Positions 17,730 through 26,115 are shown, counted from the stretch's first letter. The stretch is 49,537 nucleotides of DNA from Planotetraspora mira (GCF_016863275.1 NZ_BOOO01000054.1:1-49537), one strand, 5' to 3'. Numbers and translations: made by a program. The notes: generated by a model not told the origin, from the letters alone.

Positions 17730-17760
17730 GCTTGCAATTGCAAGCACCATGCGGCAGACT
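17730..17760 (+). promoter_or_regulatory. XRE-gene promoter with 16-bp palindrome
   Basis: GCTTGCAATTGCAAGC (17730-17745) is a perfect 16-bp palindrome. It contains the -35-like TTGCAA (17732-17737), which is 17 nt before CAGACT (17755-17760); the ATG follows 6 nt later. This layout suggests an autoregulated promoter. Confidence 0.55.
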
Positions 17761-17766
17761 TGGGGT

Positions 17767-18201
17767 ATGGAACTGCCCAAAGTCGGCTCGCTCGGTGAGT
17801 ACATCCGCCAGCAGCGGCAGCAGGCGAAGATCTCTCTCCGTCAGCTCGCCGCCCAGGCAGGGGTGTCGAATCCCTACCTGAGCCAGGTCGAAAGAGGCCT
17901 GCGCAAGCCGAGCGCGGAGATCCTGAACCAGATCGCCAAGGGGCTGCACATCTCGGCCCAGGCGCTGTACGTCCAGGCCGGGCTCATCGAGGACCGCGAG
18001 CCCCACAGTGACGTGCTCGCGGCGATCCGTGCCGACGTCACACTCACCGGGCGGCAACGCCAGGTGCTCATCGATATCTACGAATCGTTCCACAAGGAGA
18101 ACCGGGCCGCTGATTCCGCCCGGCCGCCGCAATCGGCCGATGATCTCGGGGACGACCCGGTTCCCCCACGTAACGGCATCACGCCGGAGAAGGAAGGATA
18201 G
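17767..18201 (+). CDS. XRE-family helix-turn-helix regulator
   Basis: A 144-residue regulator with an N-terminal Cro/CI-type HTH (about residues 10-65: SLGEYIRQQRQQAKISLRQL, then AGVSNPYLSQVERGLRKPSA) and a C-terminal half ending in a disordered acidic and Pro-rich tail. It matches the Rv0474-type regulator that precedes hbhA in mycobacteria, from memory. The ATG at 17767 is 6 nt from a -10-like CAGACT. A 16-bp palindrome over the -35 is the obvious binding site. The hbhA-like gene starts 3 bp after its stop codon. Confidence 0.88.
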   Translation: MELPKVGSLGEYIRQQRQQAKISLRQLAAQAGVSNPYLSQVERGLRKPSAEILNQIAKGLHISAQALYVQAGLIEDREPHSDVLAAIRADVTLTGRQRQVLIDIYESFHKENRAADSARPPQSADDLGDDPVPPRNGITPEKEG

Positions 18202-18204
18202 TCC

Positions 18205-18666
18205 ATGACCCTCGCGACCGAGGTCAAGAAGATCACCGAGTCCAAGCCCTTCTACGCGCTGACCGGCGCCGGGGACTTCGCCGTAGAGAAGCTCCGCGAG
18301 CTGCCCGAGCAGCTGCAGAAGATCCAGTCCCGCCAGGACGACCTGCGTGAGACGGCCAAGGACCTCCCCGTCAAGGCGCGGGAGTACGCCACCACCGTGC
18401 AGGGCAGGGCCGAGGCCGCCGCCAAGGACTTCCCCGAGAAGGCCCGGGCGTACGCCGACACCGCCGCCGCCAGGTTCACCGAGCTCTACGAGGAGTTCGC
18501 CCTCCGCGGCCGCAAGATCGTGAGCAAGGTGAGCGGCGAGGCCGCCCACGAGCTCGCCGAGGTCTCCGAGTCCGCCGGCACGACCAACGGCGCGACCAAC
18601 GGCTCCGCCAAGCGGACCACCACGGGAACCACCAGGAAGTCCGGCGCCAAGCGCTCGCACTCCTGA
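18205..18666 (+). CDS. HbhA-like (heparin-binding haemagglutinin family) protein
   Basis: A 153-residue, highly helical, charged protein resembling mycobacterial HbhA. A long amphipathic coiled coil starts near residue 20 (FAVEKLRELPEQLQKIQSRQ) and continues through repeated KDLPVKAREYA/KDFPEKARAYA units; the tail is Thr/Gly/Lys-rich and basic (TRKSGAKRSHS). In mycobacteria HbhA binds sulfated sugars and also lipid bodies and membranes; the role in a non-pathogen is not known. SD AAGGAAGG precedes the ATG. It is coupled to the XRE gene and followed by a hairpin. Confidence 0.82.
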   Translation: MTLATEVKKITESKPFYALTGAGDFAVEKLRELPEQLQKIQSRQDDLRETAKDLPVKAREYATTVQGRAEAAAKDFPEKARAYADTAAARFTELYEEFALRGRKIVSKVSGEAAHELAEVSESAGTTNGATNGSAKRTTTGTTRKSGAKRSHS

Positions 18667-18694
18667 CGACGACTCCGCGATGCGACGCGTCGCC

Positions 18695-18726
18695 CGGCCC
18701 GTCCCCGCTGATCCGGGGACGGGCCG
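18695..18726 (+). terminator. Terminator after the HbhA-like gene
   Basis: A stem of CGGCCCGTCCCCG (18695-18707) with CGGGGACGGGCCG (18714-18726) and a 6-nt loop. Confidence 0.8.
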
Positions 18727-18828
18727 TTCGCCGTTTCAGGGTGATACGCCTCTCGCGCTCGCGACACAGGTTGCCCCCGCGCATTAGTGTGGAGGCGACA
18801 CCCACCGAATGACCGTCTGGGAGAGTTC

Positions 18829-19173
18829 ATGTTCGGGCCTGTGAACGGCGTCCTGGATCTCATCTTCTGGCTGATCAGCATCGCGGCGTTCATCATGTCC
18901 GCATGGGCGTTGATCCATGCGATCCGCATCCCCACGAAGGCGTTCCCCGCCGCGGGCAAGCAGACCAAGCCGCTCTGGCTCGTCATCCTGGGGTTCGCGA
19001 CGCTCTTCACCTTCGCCGCCGCGGTCAACTACCAGAACATGGGCGTAGGCCTGCCGGGCATCTTCACGATCGCCGCGGTCATCGCCGCGGGCATCTACCT
19101 GGCCGACGTCAAGCCCGCGGTGAACGGCTACCGCAGGGGCGGCGGCAACCAGGGCCCCTACGGTCCCTGGTAG
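18829..19173 (+). CDS. DUF2516-family small membrane protein
   Basis: A 114-residue protein with three predicted helices (about residues 6-30, 46-64 and 71-92) and a Gly-rich hydrophilic C-terminus. Family features include DLIFWLISIAAFIMSAWALIHA and TKPLWLVILGFATLFTFAA. The function is unknown. GGGAGAG precedes the ATG at 18829. In mycobacteria the same family gene (Rv0476, from memory) follows hbhA, so its position here is conserved context. A hairpin separates it from the HbhA-like gene, and TAGTGT near 18785-18790 may be its own -10. Confidence 0.85.
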   Translation: MFGPVNGVLDLIFWLISIAAFIMSAWALIHAIRIPTKAFPAAGKQTKPLWLVILGFATLFTFAAAVNYQNMGVGLPGIFTIAAVIAAGIYLADVKPAVNGYRRGGGNQGPYGPW

Positions 19174-19220
19174 GCCCCGGCGGGCGCCGGAACCCGGGGG
19201 GTGGCCCTAGGCTGCCAACC

Positions 19221-19955
19221 ATGGGAACCGATGTCCTCGGGCGCACCGAACGCCTCGAACTCGCCGACCAGAGCCTGCGTGACTGGGAGGCGGTCGTTCT
19301 CGCCTCCTCGCCTGACGGGATCGTGCTCGACCGCTCGGCGTTCTACCCGGGAGGCGGCGGCCAGCCGGCCGACGAAGGCACCCTCCTCTGGCAGGGGGTG
19401 GAGACCCGCATCGCGGGTGTGCGCAAGGGCGACGACCTCTACCTGATCCCGGCCGAGGGTGAGCCGCTGCCCGTTCCCGGCACCGTGGTCACGGCCGCCG
19501 TCGCCGACGACAGGCGCTCGGCGCTGATGCGCACGCACTCCGCGCTCCATGTGCTCTGCGGGGTCGTGTTCCGGGACTTCGGCGCGCTCGTCACCGGCGG
19601 CAACATGGAGCCTCTGGTCGCCCGGATGGACTTCAACCTGACGGAGGTGCCGCCCGGCTTCAAGGAGGCCGTCGAGGCGGCCTGCAACACCGAGGTGTCG
19701 GCCGACCGGCGCATCGACGTCCGGGTGTTGCCGCGCGAGCAGGCCTTCGCCATCCCGGACATCATCCGCACCGCGACGAACCTGGTGCCCGAGTCCGTCC
19801 AGGAGGTCAGGATCGTGGACATCGTCGGTCTCGACTGCCAGGCCGACGGCGGCACCCACGTGGCCTCCACCCGGCAGATCGGCAGGATCCGGGTCGCCAA
19901 GATCGAGAACAAGGGCAAGGGCTTCCGGCGGCTCAGGATCGCCGTGGAGGAGTGA
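19221..19955 (+). CDS. Alanyl-tRNA editing protein (AlaX type)
   Basis: A 244-residue stand-alone relative of the AlaRS editing domain, expected to deacylate Ser- or Gly-mischarged tRNA-Ala. The zinc-binding motif HxxxH is in RTHSALHVLCGV, and the second set (C and H) in LDCQADGGTHVASTRQIG. The N-terminal substrate loop FYPGGGGQPADEGTL is typical. The ATG at 19221 lies 7 nt after TAGGCT (19208-19213), favouring a leaderless transcript. It converges with corA. Confidence 0.92.
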   Translation: MGTDVLGRTERLELADQSLRDWEAVVLASSPDGIVLDRSAFYPGGGGQPADEGTLLWQGVETRIAGVRKGDDLYLIPAEGEPLPVPGTVVTAAVADDRRSALMRTHSALHVLCGVVFRDFGALVTGGNMEPLVARMDFNLTEVPPGFKEAVEAACNTEVSADRRIDVRVLPREQAFAIPDIIRTATNLVPESVQEVRIVDIVGLDCQADGGTHVASTRQIGRIRVAKIENKGKGFRRLRIAVEE

Positions 19956-19968
19956 GGTCCGCGACCGA

Positions 19969-20940
19969 TCAGAGCCAGTCACGCTTGCGGAACGACCGGT
20001 ACAACACCGCCGACACGACCACGATGGCGACGCTGGACGTCCAGAACCCCCAGGAGTGTTCGAACCCGGGGAACGGGATGTTCTGCCCGTAGAAACCGGT
20101 GATCAGGGTGGGGACGGCGATGATGGCCGCCCAGCTCGTCACCCGCTTCATGATCAGGTTCATCTTGTTGCTCTGCATCGTGAGATGCGCCTCACGGATG
20201 TTGCTCAGCAGGTCGCGCAGGGACTCGGTCCACTCCGTGGCGCGCAACACCTGGTCGTACACGTCCTGGTAGTACGGGGCCATCGCCCCGTCCCCGATCT
20301 CGTCGTTCCTGCGGATGAGCGTGTTGACGACTTCGCGCATCGGCATGACGACGCGGCGCAGGGTCACCAGGCTCTTGCGGATCTCGAACGTCCGGCGCTG
20401 GTCGCCCTGGGTGATGGGCCGCTCCCCGAAGACGCTCTCCTCCAGGATCTCGATCTGCTCGTCGATCGCCTCGACGGTTTCGAAGTGGGTGTCCACGACG
20501 TAGTCGAGCAGGCCGTGCAGCAGGAAGGCGATGCCGTGCTCGGTCAGGGCCGGTGCGTCGTCCCACCGCCTGACGACCTCGCCGATGTCGAAGTGGTCGG
20601 AGTTCCGTACGGTGACCAGCGCGTTGGACGTGATGAACGCCGCGGCCTCGGCGACGTCCAGCCGGCCCGAGTCGGGGTCGAACCTCACGGAGTAGACGTT
20701 GAGGAACTTGTGGCTGTCGTAGACGTCCAGCTTCGGGCGCTGCTTGTGCTGCAGGGCGTCCTCGACGGCGAGTTCGTGGATCCCCAGTTCCTCGCTGATC
20801 GCCCGAAGGTCCTCCTCGGTCGGCTCGCACATGTCGAACCACACGACCGCGGACGGGTCCTTCACGTGCTCCGACACATCGGCGACGGGGAAGCCCTCGG
20901 CCTCGAGCTTCCCGTTCCGATACAGACGCGTGCGTCCCAT
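19969..20940 (-). CDS. corA: CorA-family divalent cation transporter
   Basis: A 323-residue magnesium/cobalt transporter of the CorA/MIT family, pentameric in the inner membrane. The large N-terminal cytoplasmic domain ends in the long stalk helix (about residues 190-260), followed by two C-terminal membrane helices. The pore-loop signature after the first helix reads [10 protein letters not shown], with GQN where most CorA proteins have GMN. The ATG at 20940 is preceded by TAGGCT (minus; plus 20949-20954) 8 nt upstream. A basic C-terminus (SFRKRDWL) is as expected. Confidence 0.92.
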   Translation of the reverse strand: MGRTRLYRNGKLEAEGFPVADVSEHVKDPSAVVWFDMCEPTEEDLRAISEELGIHELAVEDALQHKQRPKLDVYDSHKFLNVYSVRFDPDSGRLDVAEAAAFITSNALVTVRNSDHFDIGEVVRRWDDAPALTEHGIAFLLHGLLDYVVDTHFETVEAIDEQIEILEESVFGERPITQGDQRRTFEIRKSLVTLRRVVMPMREVVNTLIRRNDEIGDGAMAPYYQDVYDQVLRATEWTESLRDLLSNIREAHLTMQSNKMNLIMKRVTSWAAIIAVPTLITGFYGQNIPFPGFEHSWGFWTSSVAIVVVSAVLYRSFRKRDWL

Positions 20941-20998
20941 GTCCAGCAAGCCTAGTCAGTGCGCCTGGCCGTACAAGATGGGTCTTTCGGGGCGACTG

Positions 20999-21946
20999 TC
21001 ATGCGGAGGCCGGTCGAACCCGGATCTCGCCCACCGGCTCTCCCCCGCCGGTCACCGGCGTGGTGGCGAGCCGGTCCAGCTCAGGGGCGTCGAGGCCGAG
21101 GGCGCGCAGAGCGGCGACGGTGACGGGGACGCGGGCGCGCGAACCACCGTCGTCGACCTTCACGGCGCCGCCGCTTCCGTCCGCGAAGGCGAAGGCGTCG
21201 AACGCCTCGGCCCCCGCCTTGACCATCAGTCCGGGGATCGCGCGCATCAGCACGGCCTCGGGCCGCGCCGTTCCGCTGGTCCACTCGGGGAAGGCGCGCA
21301 TCGCGTCGGCGATGCGGCGCTCCGGGCTGCCCGGGTCCGCCAGGGTGAAGCGGCGGAAGGCCCGCACGACACCGGCCATCGACACGAAGAACAGCGGGGC
21401 GCCGCACCCGTCGACCCCGGTGGCCGCGACGCGCTCCCCGGTGAGCTCCTCGACCGTGGACCTGATCGCCCGCTGCAGAGGATGGCCCGGATGCAGGTAG
21501 CCGTCCACGGGCCACGCGTTCACCACGCAGGTGGCGAGCATGGCCGCGTGCTTGCCCGAACAGTTCATCAGGATCCGGCTGGGCCCGCCATGCTCGCGGA
21601 AGACCTGGTGGAGCGCCTCGGTGTCCAGGGGCAGGTCCTCGGGGCAGCGCAGGGCGGACTCGTCCAGCCCGGCCCCGGCCAGGATCTTCCGTACCCCGTC
21701 GACGTGGAACCGTTCCCCGCCGTGGCTGCCGCAGGCCAGCGCGAGCAGTTCGTCCTCCACGGGCAGGCCGGCCCGGACCATGGCGAGCGCTTGCAGCGGC
21801 TTCATCGACGAACGGGGGGATACCAGGCTCGAGGTGTCACCGTGGACCATGACGGGCGAGCCGTGCGCGTCCACCGCGTACACCCGGACCCGGTGGACGG
21901 ACTCGACGAACCCGGAGCGGACCACTTCGACGATCAGTTCGGACAT
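20999..21946 (-). CDS. Asparaginase (Rhizobium-type / asparaginase II family)
   Basis: A 315-residue protein of the Asparaginase_II family, the R. etli AnsA-like class unrelated to E. coli AnsB. Family signatures: the N-terminal [15 protein letters not shown], the Ser-rich [14 protein letters not shown] with the probable nucleophile, [30 protein letters not shown] and [15 protein letters not shown] with conserved cysteines. It should hydrolyse L-asparagine to aspartate and ammonia in the cytoplasm. It is divergent from dtd; its -10 TAGACT (minus; plus 21954-21959) lies 7 nt before the ATG. Confidence 0.9.
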   Translation of the reverse strand: MSELIVEVVRSGFVESVHRVRVYAVDAHGSPVMVHGDTSSLVSPRSSMKPLQALAMVRAGLPVEDELLALACGSHGGERFHVDGVRKILAGAGLDESALRCPEDLPLDTEALHQVFREHGGPSRILMNCSGKHAAMLATCVVNAWPVDGYLHPGHPLQRAIRSTVEELTGERVAATGVDGCGAPLFFVSMAGVVRAFRRFTLADPGSPERRIADAMRAFPEWTSGTARPEAVLMRAIPGLMVKAGAEAFDAFAFADGSGGAVKVDDGGSRARVPVTVAALRALGLDAPELDRLATTPVTGGGEPVGEIRVRPASA

Positions 21947-21953
21947 AGCGGGC

Positions 21954-21983
21954 AGTCTACGAAGCGGCCGGACGTGGCAGAAT
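21954..21983. promoter_or_regulatory. Back-to-back promoters of the asparaginase gene and dtd
   Basis: Minus-strand TAGACT (21954-21959) and plus-strand CAGAAT (21978-21983) each lie 7-8 nt before their start codons. The two promoters must overlap within about 45 bp. Confidence 0.45.
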
Positions 21984-21991
21984 GCGGGGCC

Positions 21992-22426
21992 ATGCGTGCG
22001 GTGGTCCAGCGAGTCAGCTCAGCGTCGGTGACGGTGGACGGCAAAGTGGTCGGGGAGATCGATGAGCCCGGCCTCCTCGTCCTGGTGGGCGTCACCCACT
22101 CCGACGGGCCCGCCGAGGCCGCAAGGCTTGCCGGCAAGCTGTGGGGGTTGCGCATCCTCCACGGTGAGAAGTCCTGCTCGGACGTCGGCGCCCCCTTGCT
22201 CGTGATCAGCCAGTTCACGCTGTACGGCGACGCCCGCAAGGGCCGCCGTCCCACCTGGCAGTCGGCGGCCCCGGGACCTGTCGCCGAGCCTCTGGTGGAC
22301 GCCGTCGTCGCCGAGCTCAGGTCGCAGGGGGCACATGTCGAGACCGGCGTGTTCGGGGCCGACATGCAGGTCTCCCTGACCAACGACGGCCCCATCACGC
22401 TCGTGCTGGACGTTCCCGGCGTCTAG
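21992..22426 (+). CDS. dtd: D-aminoacyl-tRNA deacylase
   Basis: A 144-residue DTD that hydrolyses D-aminoacyl-tRNA (and Gly-tRNA-Ala), recycling tRNA. Conserved active-site motifs: [17 protein letters not shown] and the Gly-cisPro motif in [10 protein letters not shown]. The N-terminal [17 protein letters not shown] is canonical. Full length. The stop codon overlaps that of ygfZ on the other strand by 4 nt. With the AlaX-type gene 2 kb away, this locus holds two separate tRNA proofreading enzymes. Confidence 0.96.
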   Translation: MRAVVQRVSSASVTVDGKVVGEIDEPGLLVLVGVTHSDGPAEAARLAGKLWGLRILHGEKSCSDVGAPLLVISQFTLYGDARKGRRPTWQSAAPGPVAEPLVDAVVAELRSQGAHVETGVFGADMQVSLTNDGPITLVLDVPGV

Positions 22427-23466
22427 CGGAGACGGCGCCGCAGAGCCGGGTCGATCGTCACGTTGCGGCCGGCGTCCGGCGGCACGATGACCTCCTGCGT
22501 CGCCGCGACGCCTCCGGCGAGCAGTTCGACGTCGACGGGCACGGTCCGCTTAACGACGGCGAGGGCGATCGGGCCGAGTTCGTGGTGCCGCGCGGAAGAG
22601 CCGACGAAGCCGATCTGGCCGGGCTCGGCGGCCGCCTCCGGGTCCCCCTCGGCCTGCGTCGCGGCGCCGAGCGTGACCGGAGCACCGTGCGGGGGCAACG
22701 TGTCCACACTGCCGTCGAGATGCAGGAACACCAGGCGCCGCGGCGGGTGGCCCAGGTTGTGGACCCGAGCGACGGTCTCCTGCCCGCGGTAGCAGCCCTT
22801 GCTCAGGTGGAGCGCCTCGCCGATCCAGCCGACCTCGTGCGGGATCGTCTTGTGGTCGGTCTCGAAGCCCAGCCGCGGCGCGTGCGCCTCGATGCGGAGC
22901 GCCTCGTACGCCCAGATCCCGGCGAGTCTCAGGCCCAGCTCGGCCGGGACGTCCGCCAGCGCGCCCCGCGGCACCAGGAAGTCGCCGCCGATGGCGATCG
23001 TCCCCTCGGCGGGTGCGACCGCGGGAACGGCCCCGGAGGCGGCGACCGAGACCACGGCGTAGTCGGCGGTGACGTCGGCCACCTCGACCCGCAACATGAA
23101 CCGCATCTTGTCCAGGAACGCGACGAGCTGGGCCGAGGTCCCCGGCTCCACGTGCGCCCACACCGCGTCGCCGTCGTCCACGAGCGTGAGGTGGTGCTCG
23201 ACGCGGCCCTGGGCATCGAGCAGCAGCGTCTGGGTGGGAACGCCCGGTGCGAGGGTGTCAAGCTTCTGCGAGCTCAGGTCGTTCAGCCAGGTCAGCCGAT
23301 CGGGCCCGGAGACCCGGATGATCTCCCGGTTGCTCCGGTCGACCAGTGCCTGGCCGGCCGCGAGCGCACGTTGTTCGGCGTAGGGCTCCCCGTAGTGGGC
23401 TGCGATCGTCTCGTCCGGCGCCACAGCGGCGACCGCTCCCGGGGTGTCAAGCAATGGGCTCCGCAT
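22423..23466 (-). CDS. ygfZ: Folate-binding YgfZ/GcvT-like protein
   Basis: A 347-residue tetrahydrofolate-binding protein of the YgfZ/IBA57 class, which supports assembly or repair of Fe-S enzymes. The diagnostic motif KGCYRGQE is at about residues 223-230. The GcvT-like folate domain includes [16 protein letters not shown]. The -10 TAGCCT (minus; plus 23473-23478) lies 6 nt before the ATG. It is next to a Fur-family gene on the same strand, a sensible metal/Fe-S neighbourhood. Confidence 0.93.
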   Translation of the reverse strand: MRSPLLDTPGAVAAVAPDETIAAHYGEPYAEQRALAAGQALVDRSNREIIRVSGPDRLTWLNDLSSQKLDTLAPGVPTQTLLLDAQGRVEHHLTLVDDGDAVWAHVEPGTSAQLVAFLDKMRFMLRVEVADVTADYAVVSVAASGAVPAVAPAEGTIAIGGDFLVPRGALADVPAELGLRLAGIWAYEALRIEAHAPRLGFETDHKTIPHEVGWIGEALHLSKGCYRGQETVARVHNLGHPPRRLVFLHLDGSVDTLPPHGAPVTLGAATQAEGDPEAAAEPGQIGFVGSSARHHELGPIALAVVKRTVPVDVELLAGGVAATQEVIVPPDAGRNVTIDPALRRRLR

Positions 23467-23530
23467 GCCTCAAGGCTATTCGGTCCCGTACGGACCTCGT
23501 CCGCGCGCGGTGACGGCGCGGACCCGTGGG

Positions 23531-23941
23531 TCAGCGGCAGTCTCCGCAGCGGCCGAAGACGGTGAGGTGGCGGACGTCGGTCGCGAAGCCCAGCCGGTCG
23601 TCGAGCACGTCCACCAGACCGTTGACGAGCTCCGGGGCGACCTCCGTCACCTTGCTGCACGAACGGCAGACGAGATGGACGTGATCCGCCTCCGAGGCGA
23701 GGTGATAGGTGGGCGCGCCGTGACCGAGGTGGGTGTGGGAGACGAGGCCCAGCTCCTCCAACAGCTCCACGGTGCGGTAGACGGTGGAGATGTTCACCCC
23801 GCGGGCGGTCTCCTGGACGCGCGAGCAGATGTCCTCGGGCGTGGCATGCCCGAGCTGGGTGATCGCTTCCAGCACCAGCTGGCGCTGAGGAGTGATCCGG
23901 TAGCCGCGCGAACGCAGCTCCTCATGCCAGGTCTCAGCCAT
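23531..23941 (-). CDS. Fur-family metalloregulator
   Basis: A 136-residue ferric-uptake-regulator family repressor. The N-terminal winged helix (YRITPQRQLVLEAI to STVYRTVELLEELGLV) is followed by the metal-binding/dimer domain with HVHLVCRSCSKV (structural CxxC) and a C-terminal CGDC, the second structural zinc pair. The metal (Fe, Zn or Mn) cannot be assigned from sequence alone. The -10 TAGACT (minus; plus 23948-23953) lies 6 nt before the ATG. It is divergent from the small RNA described at 24.0-24.3 kb. Confidence 0.93.
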   Translation of the reverse strand: MAETWHEELRSRGYRITPQRQLVLEAITQLGHATPEDICSRVQETARGVNISTVYRTVELLEELGLVSHTHLGHGAPTYHLASEADHVHLVCRSCSKVTEVAPELVNGLVDVLDDRLGFATDVRHLTVFGRCGDCR

Positions 23942-24009
23942 GAACAGAGTCTACGAGGCGTCACAGGCAAGTAGGTCTCGCTGTGATTTCGGCCTCCCCG
24001 GTTAATCGC

Positions 24010-24039
24010 TTGCCGCTGCCTCTGGGGCTCGCATAACGT
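24010..24039 (+). promoter_or_regulatory. Promoter of the structured small RNA
   Basis: TTGCCG (24010-24015), an 18-nt spacer and TAACGT (24034-24039) form one of the best sigma-70-type matches in the window. Transcription should begin near 24045-24047, just before the Shine-Dalgarno of the 13-codon ORF. Confidence 0.6.
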
Positions 24040-24070
24040 ACAAGCACGCAGAAGGGAGGTGGTCCGAACA

Positions 24071-24112
24071 ATGGTTGATCATTATTGGACTAGCGAGGTG
24101 GCTGTCCGCTAG
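24071..24112 (+). CDS. 13-residue ORF MVDHYWTSEVAVR
   Basis: ATG at 24071 to TAG at 24110-24112, preceded by an unusually strong AAGGGAGGTGG (24052-24062) about 10 nt upstream. The peptide is not Cys-, Trp- or Arg-run rich like classic attenuator peptides; it has one Trp and one Tyr next to each other. I do not recognise it. The strong ribosome-binding site and the fitted promoter argue that it is translated. Confidence 0.45.
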   Translation: MVDHYWTSEVAVR

Positions 24113-24181
24113 GACGTCGTCCATTCGGACCTTCCGTCTGGATGTCTTTGACGTCCTGGCGAAATCCTCAAACAGACACCG

Positions 24182-24283
24182 GAACCCCGGGCTGCCGGCG
24201 GCCGAGGAGCATCCTCGGCCATGGTCCAGCCGGCCCGCCTCATTGTGAGGCGGAGGCCGCCCGGGGTTCTTTTTCTTTCTCTT
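24182..24283 (+). terminator. Branched terminator of the small RNA
   Basis: The outer stem GAACCCCGGGC (24182-24192) pairs perfectly with GCCCGGGGTTC (24259-24269). Inside are two hairpins with 3-nt loops: GGCCGAGGA/TCCTCGGCC (24200-24220) and CCGCCTCA/TGAGGCGG (24235-24253). GCCGGC (24194-24199 with 24229-24234) can close the first. TTTTTCTTTC follows from 24270. Confidence 0.85.
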
Positions 24284-24383
24284 GAGACTTCTCCTGGAAC
24301 GACCGTCTCCTGGGTGATCCCGGCTCAACGGTCGCCTGCCCGGCCTTCAGCTCTCGGTCCTGGGCCCCTGGCCTTGCGACCGC

Positions 24384-24881
24384 TCAGTCCTCCGGCTGGA
24401 AGTCCGCCACCTTCTTGAGCTCCGCGGATGCGTGCGACTGCAGGGGCTGACCCATCGCCGCCATGTCATAGGCGTACATCAGGCTGCCGCCCACCAGGCC
24501 GTACAGACGGTGGCCCGCCGTGTACTCCTTGGCACTGGCCGTACGGGCGACGATGTCGGTCTGCAGCTCGATCTTGTGGAAGACGACCTCCCCCACGTAG
24601 ATCTCCACGATGCCCGTGGGGTGGGCGAGGCAGACCTCGAGTTGGCGTCCGGGCTGGATCCGCCAGAAACCGGTCTCCGTGGCGAGCGGGCGGACCTTGG
24701 CGCCCTCGGCGTCGAGCAGCCAGGAGCGGCTCCGGTAGGTCAGGAACGGCTTGCCGTTGTGCCCGAACTCCACCTCCTGGCCGAAGTTGGCGCTCTCCAT
24801 GGTGGGGTAGCCGATCACGCCGGCCCCCTCCCAACGGCCCAGGAGGAAGGCGATCGGTTCGAGGTCGGGATGTGCGTCCAT
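24384..24881 (-). CDS. Nitrobindin-like / FABP-like beta-barrel protein (DUF1794)
   Basis: A 165-residue protein of the nitrobindin/THAP4 heme-binding beta-barrel family (formerly DUF1794). The N-terminal signature GRWEGAG is at residues 15-21, followed by alternating strands (EVEFGHNGKPFLTYRSRSWL, TETGFWRIQPGRQLEVCLAH). Homologues bind heme and react with nitric oxide or peroxynitrite. M. tuberculosis Rv0813c is, from memory, the same family. The ATG at 24881 lies 8 nt after TAAGCT (minus; plus 24890-24895). An upstream frame to 24926 has no support. Confidence 0.88.
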   Translation of the reverse strand: MDAHPDLEPIAFLLGRWEGAGVIGYPTMESANFGQEVEFGHNGKPFLTYRSRSWLLDAEGAKVRPLATETGFWRIQPGRQLEVCLAHPTGIVEIYVGEVVFHKIELQTDIVARTASAKEYTAGHRLYGLVGGSLMYAYDMAAMGQPLQSHASAELKKVADFQPED

Positions 24882-25004
24882 GGGATACGAGCTTAGATGC
24901 CCCGGGCGGGCCGGACAGCAGGCCAACCGGCAGCCGCAGGACTTGTGGCGACTTATCCGGTATGCGGCGACGCGGGCCCATCGGTCTCCGACTAGGCTGC
25001 CAGC

Positions 25005-25367
25005 ATGGCACGATCACTGGTGATCAAGGTGACGGCCGGCGCGGACGCGCCGGAGCGATGCAACCAGGCGTTCACCGTCGCGGCGGCGGCCCTGGTCAGC
25101 GGCGTACCGGTGTCTGTCTGGCTCACCGGAGAATCCGCGTGGTTCGCGCTCCCCGGTCGCGCGAAGGAGTTCGTCCTGCCCGAGGCCGCACCGCTGGCGG
25201 ATCTACTCGACGCCGTCCTCGCGGCCGGACGTGTGACCCTCTGCACCCAGTGCGCCGCACGGCGCGGGATCACCGTCGACGACATCATCGACGGCGTCCG
25301 CATCGCGGGAGCCTCCACGTTCGTCGAAGAGGTGCTCGCCGAGGGCGTCCAGGCCCTGGTCTACTAG
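25005..25367 (+). CDS. DsrE-family protein
   Basis: A 120-residue protein of the DsrE/DsrF-like fold. It begins RSLVIKVTAGADAPERCNQAF and contains the family cysteines in VTLCTQCAARRG, then GVRIAGASTFVEEV. Members take part in sulfur relay or sulfane-sulfur binding; the CxxC here is compatible with that, but no partner is adjacent. TAGGCT (24993-24998) is 6 nt before the ATG, so the mRNA is probably leaderless. It is divergent from the nitrobindin-like gene. Confidence 0.85.
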   Translation: MARSLVIKVTAGADAPERCNQAFTVAAAALVSGVPVSVWLTGESAWFALPGRAKEFVLPEAAPLADLLDAVLAAGRVTLCTQCAARRGITVDDIIDGVRIAGASTFVEEVLAEGVQALVY

Positions 25368-25401
25368 CCGGCGAGAGCCGTACCGGCTGGATCGCGCTCC
25401 A

Positions 25402-26115
25402 TCAGGCCTGGTCACCCAGAACGGCCGAGAGCCGCTCGTCGCGCAGCCGCTGATACCACTCGTCGTTCACCGGCGGCAGCGGCCCGATCGCCCACGAGAG
25501 CAGCAGGTCGGCCAGGGCGGGATTGCGCGCCAGAGCCGGGCCGTGCAGGTAGGTGCCGATGATCTTTCCTGCGACGCAGCCCTCGGTGCCGTCTCCGTTG
25601 CCCGTGCCGACGATCGTCCGCGACAGCGGCCGCACGCCCGGGCCCAGCCGGGTGACGCCCATGTGGTTCTCGAAGCCCGTCAGAGTGGGCAGGCGCAACG
25701 CGGGATCGACCTCCGCGGCCAGTTCGCCGACCGCTCGCCGCTCGCCGCGGCTCGAACTGATGTCGAGCAACTCGAGGCCGGGCACGGGCTGCCCCTCCTC
25801 ACCGCCGAACACCGAGCCCATGATCTGGTAACCCGCGCAGACCGCCAGCATGGCGGCGCCGCGGGCGATCGCCGACTGCAGCCCGCCGTCCTTGCGCAGC
25901 CGCTCGGCGCCGAGGATCTGCGGCCGGTCCTCACCGCCGCCGATGAGGTAGATGTCGCCCTGCTGCGGCACCGGGTCGGACGACCGGACGTGATGGATCC
26001 GGGTCGGGACGCCCCGGGCGCGGGCCCGCTGCTCCAGGACCAGCGCGTTGCCCTGGTCGCCGTAGGTGCTGAGCAGGTCCGGATAGATCCAGACGATTGA
26101 CAATTCAGACTGCAC
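25402..26115 (-). CDS. gatD: Lipid II isoglutaminyl synthase, glutaminase subunit GatD
   Basis: A 237-residue class I glutamine amidotransferase-like subunit. It releases ammonia from glutamine for amidation of the D-Glu alpha-carboxyl of the lipid II stem peptide. The nucleophile Cys93 lies in MLAVCAGYQIMG, and the catalytic His in IGTYLHGPALARNP. The N-terminus (SIVWIYPDLLSTYGDQGNAL) is diagnostic for GatD/CobQ-like proteins. Its start overlaps the murT stop by 11 nt, so MurT and GatD are coupled, as expected for a heterodimer. Confidence 0.94.
   Translation of the reverse strand: MQSELSIVWIYPDLLSTYGDQGNALVLEQRARARGVPTRIHHVRSSDPVPQQGDIYLIGGGEDRPQILGAERLRKDGGLQSAIARGAAMLAVCAGYQIMGSVFGGEEGQPVPGLELLDISSSRGERRAVGELAAEVDPALRLPTLTGFENHMGVTRLGPGVRPLSRTIVGTGNGDGTEGCVAGKIIGTYLHGPALARNPALADLLLSWAIGPLPPVNDEWYQRLRDERLSAVLGDQA

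Larger units (their letters stand above)
24045..24283 (+). ncRNA. Free-standing structured RNA carrying a 13-codon ORF
   Basis: About 235 nt bounded by a clear promoter and a complex terminator, with no plus-strand gene after it before 25005. The start codon of the internal ORF lies in a possible hairpin (24062-24090). Alternatively GGTCCGAA (24061-24068) can pair with TTCGGACC (24124-24131) on the other side of the ORF; the two pairings exclude each other. Another stem is AGGACGTC (24111-24118) with GACGTCCT (24150-24157). The 3' end is a multi-branched terminator. I do not recognise the RNA family; it is not tmRNA, RNase P RNA or SRP RNA. It could be a regulatory small RNA, an attenuator-like leader without a downstream gene, or a small-protein mRNA. 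Confidence 0.55.
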
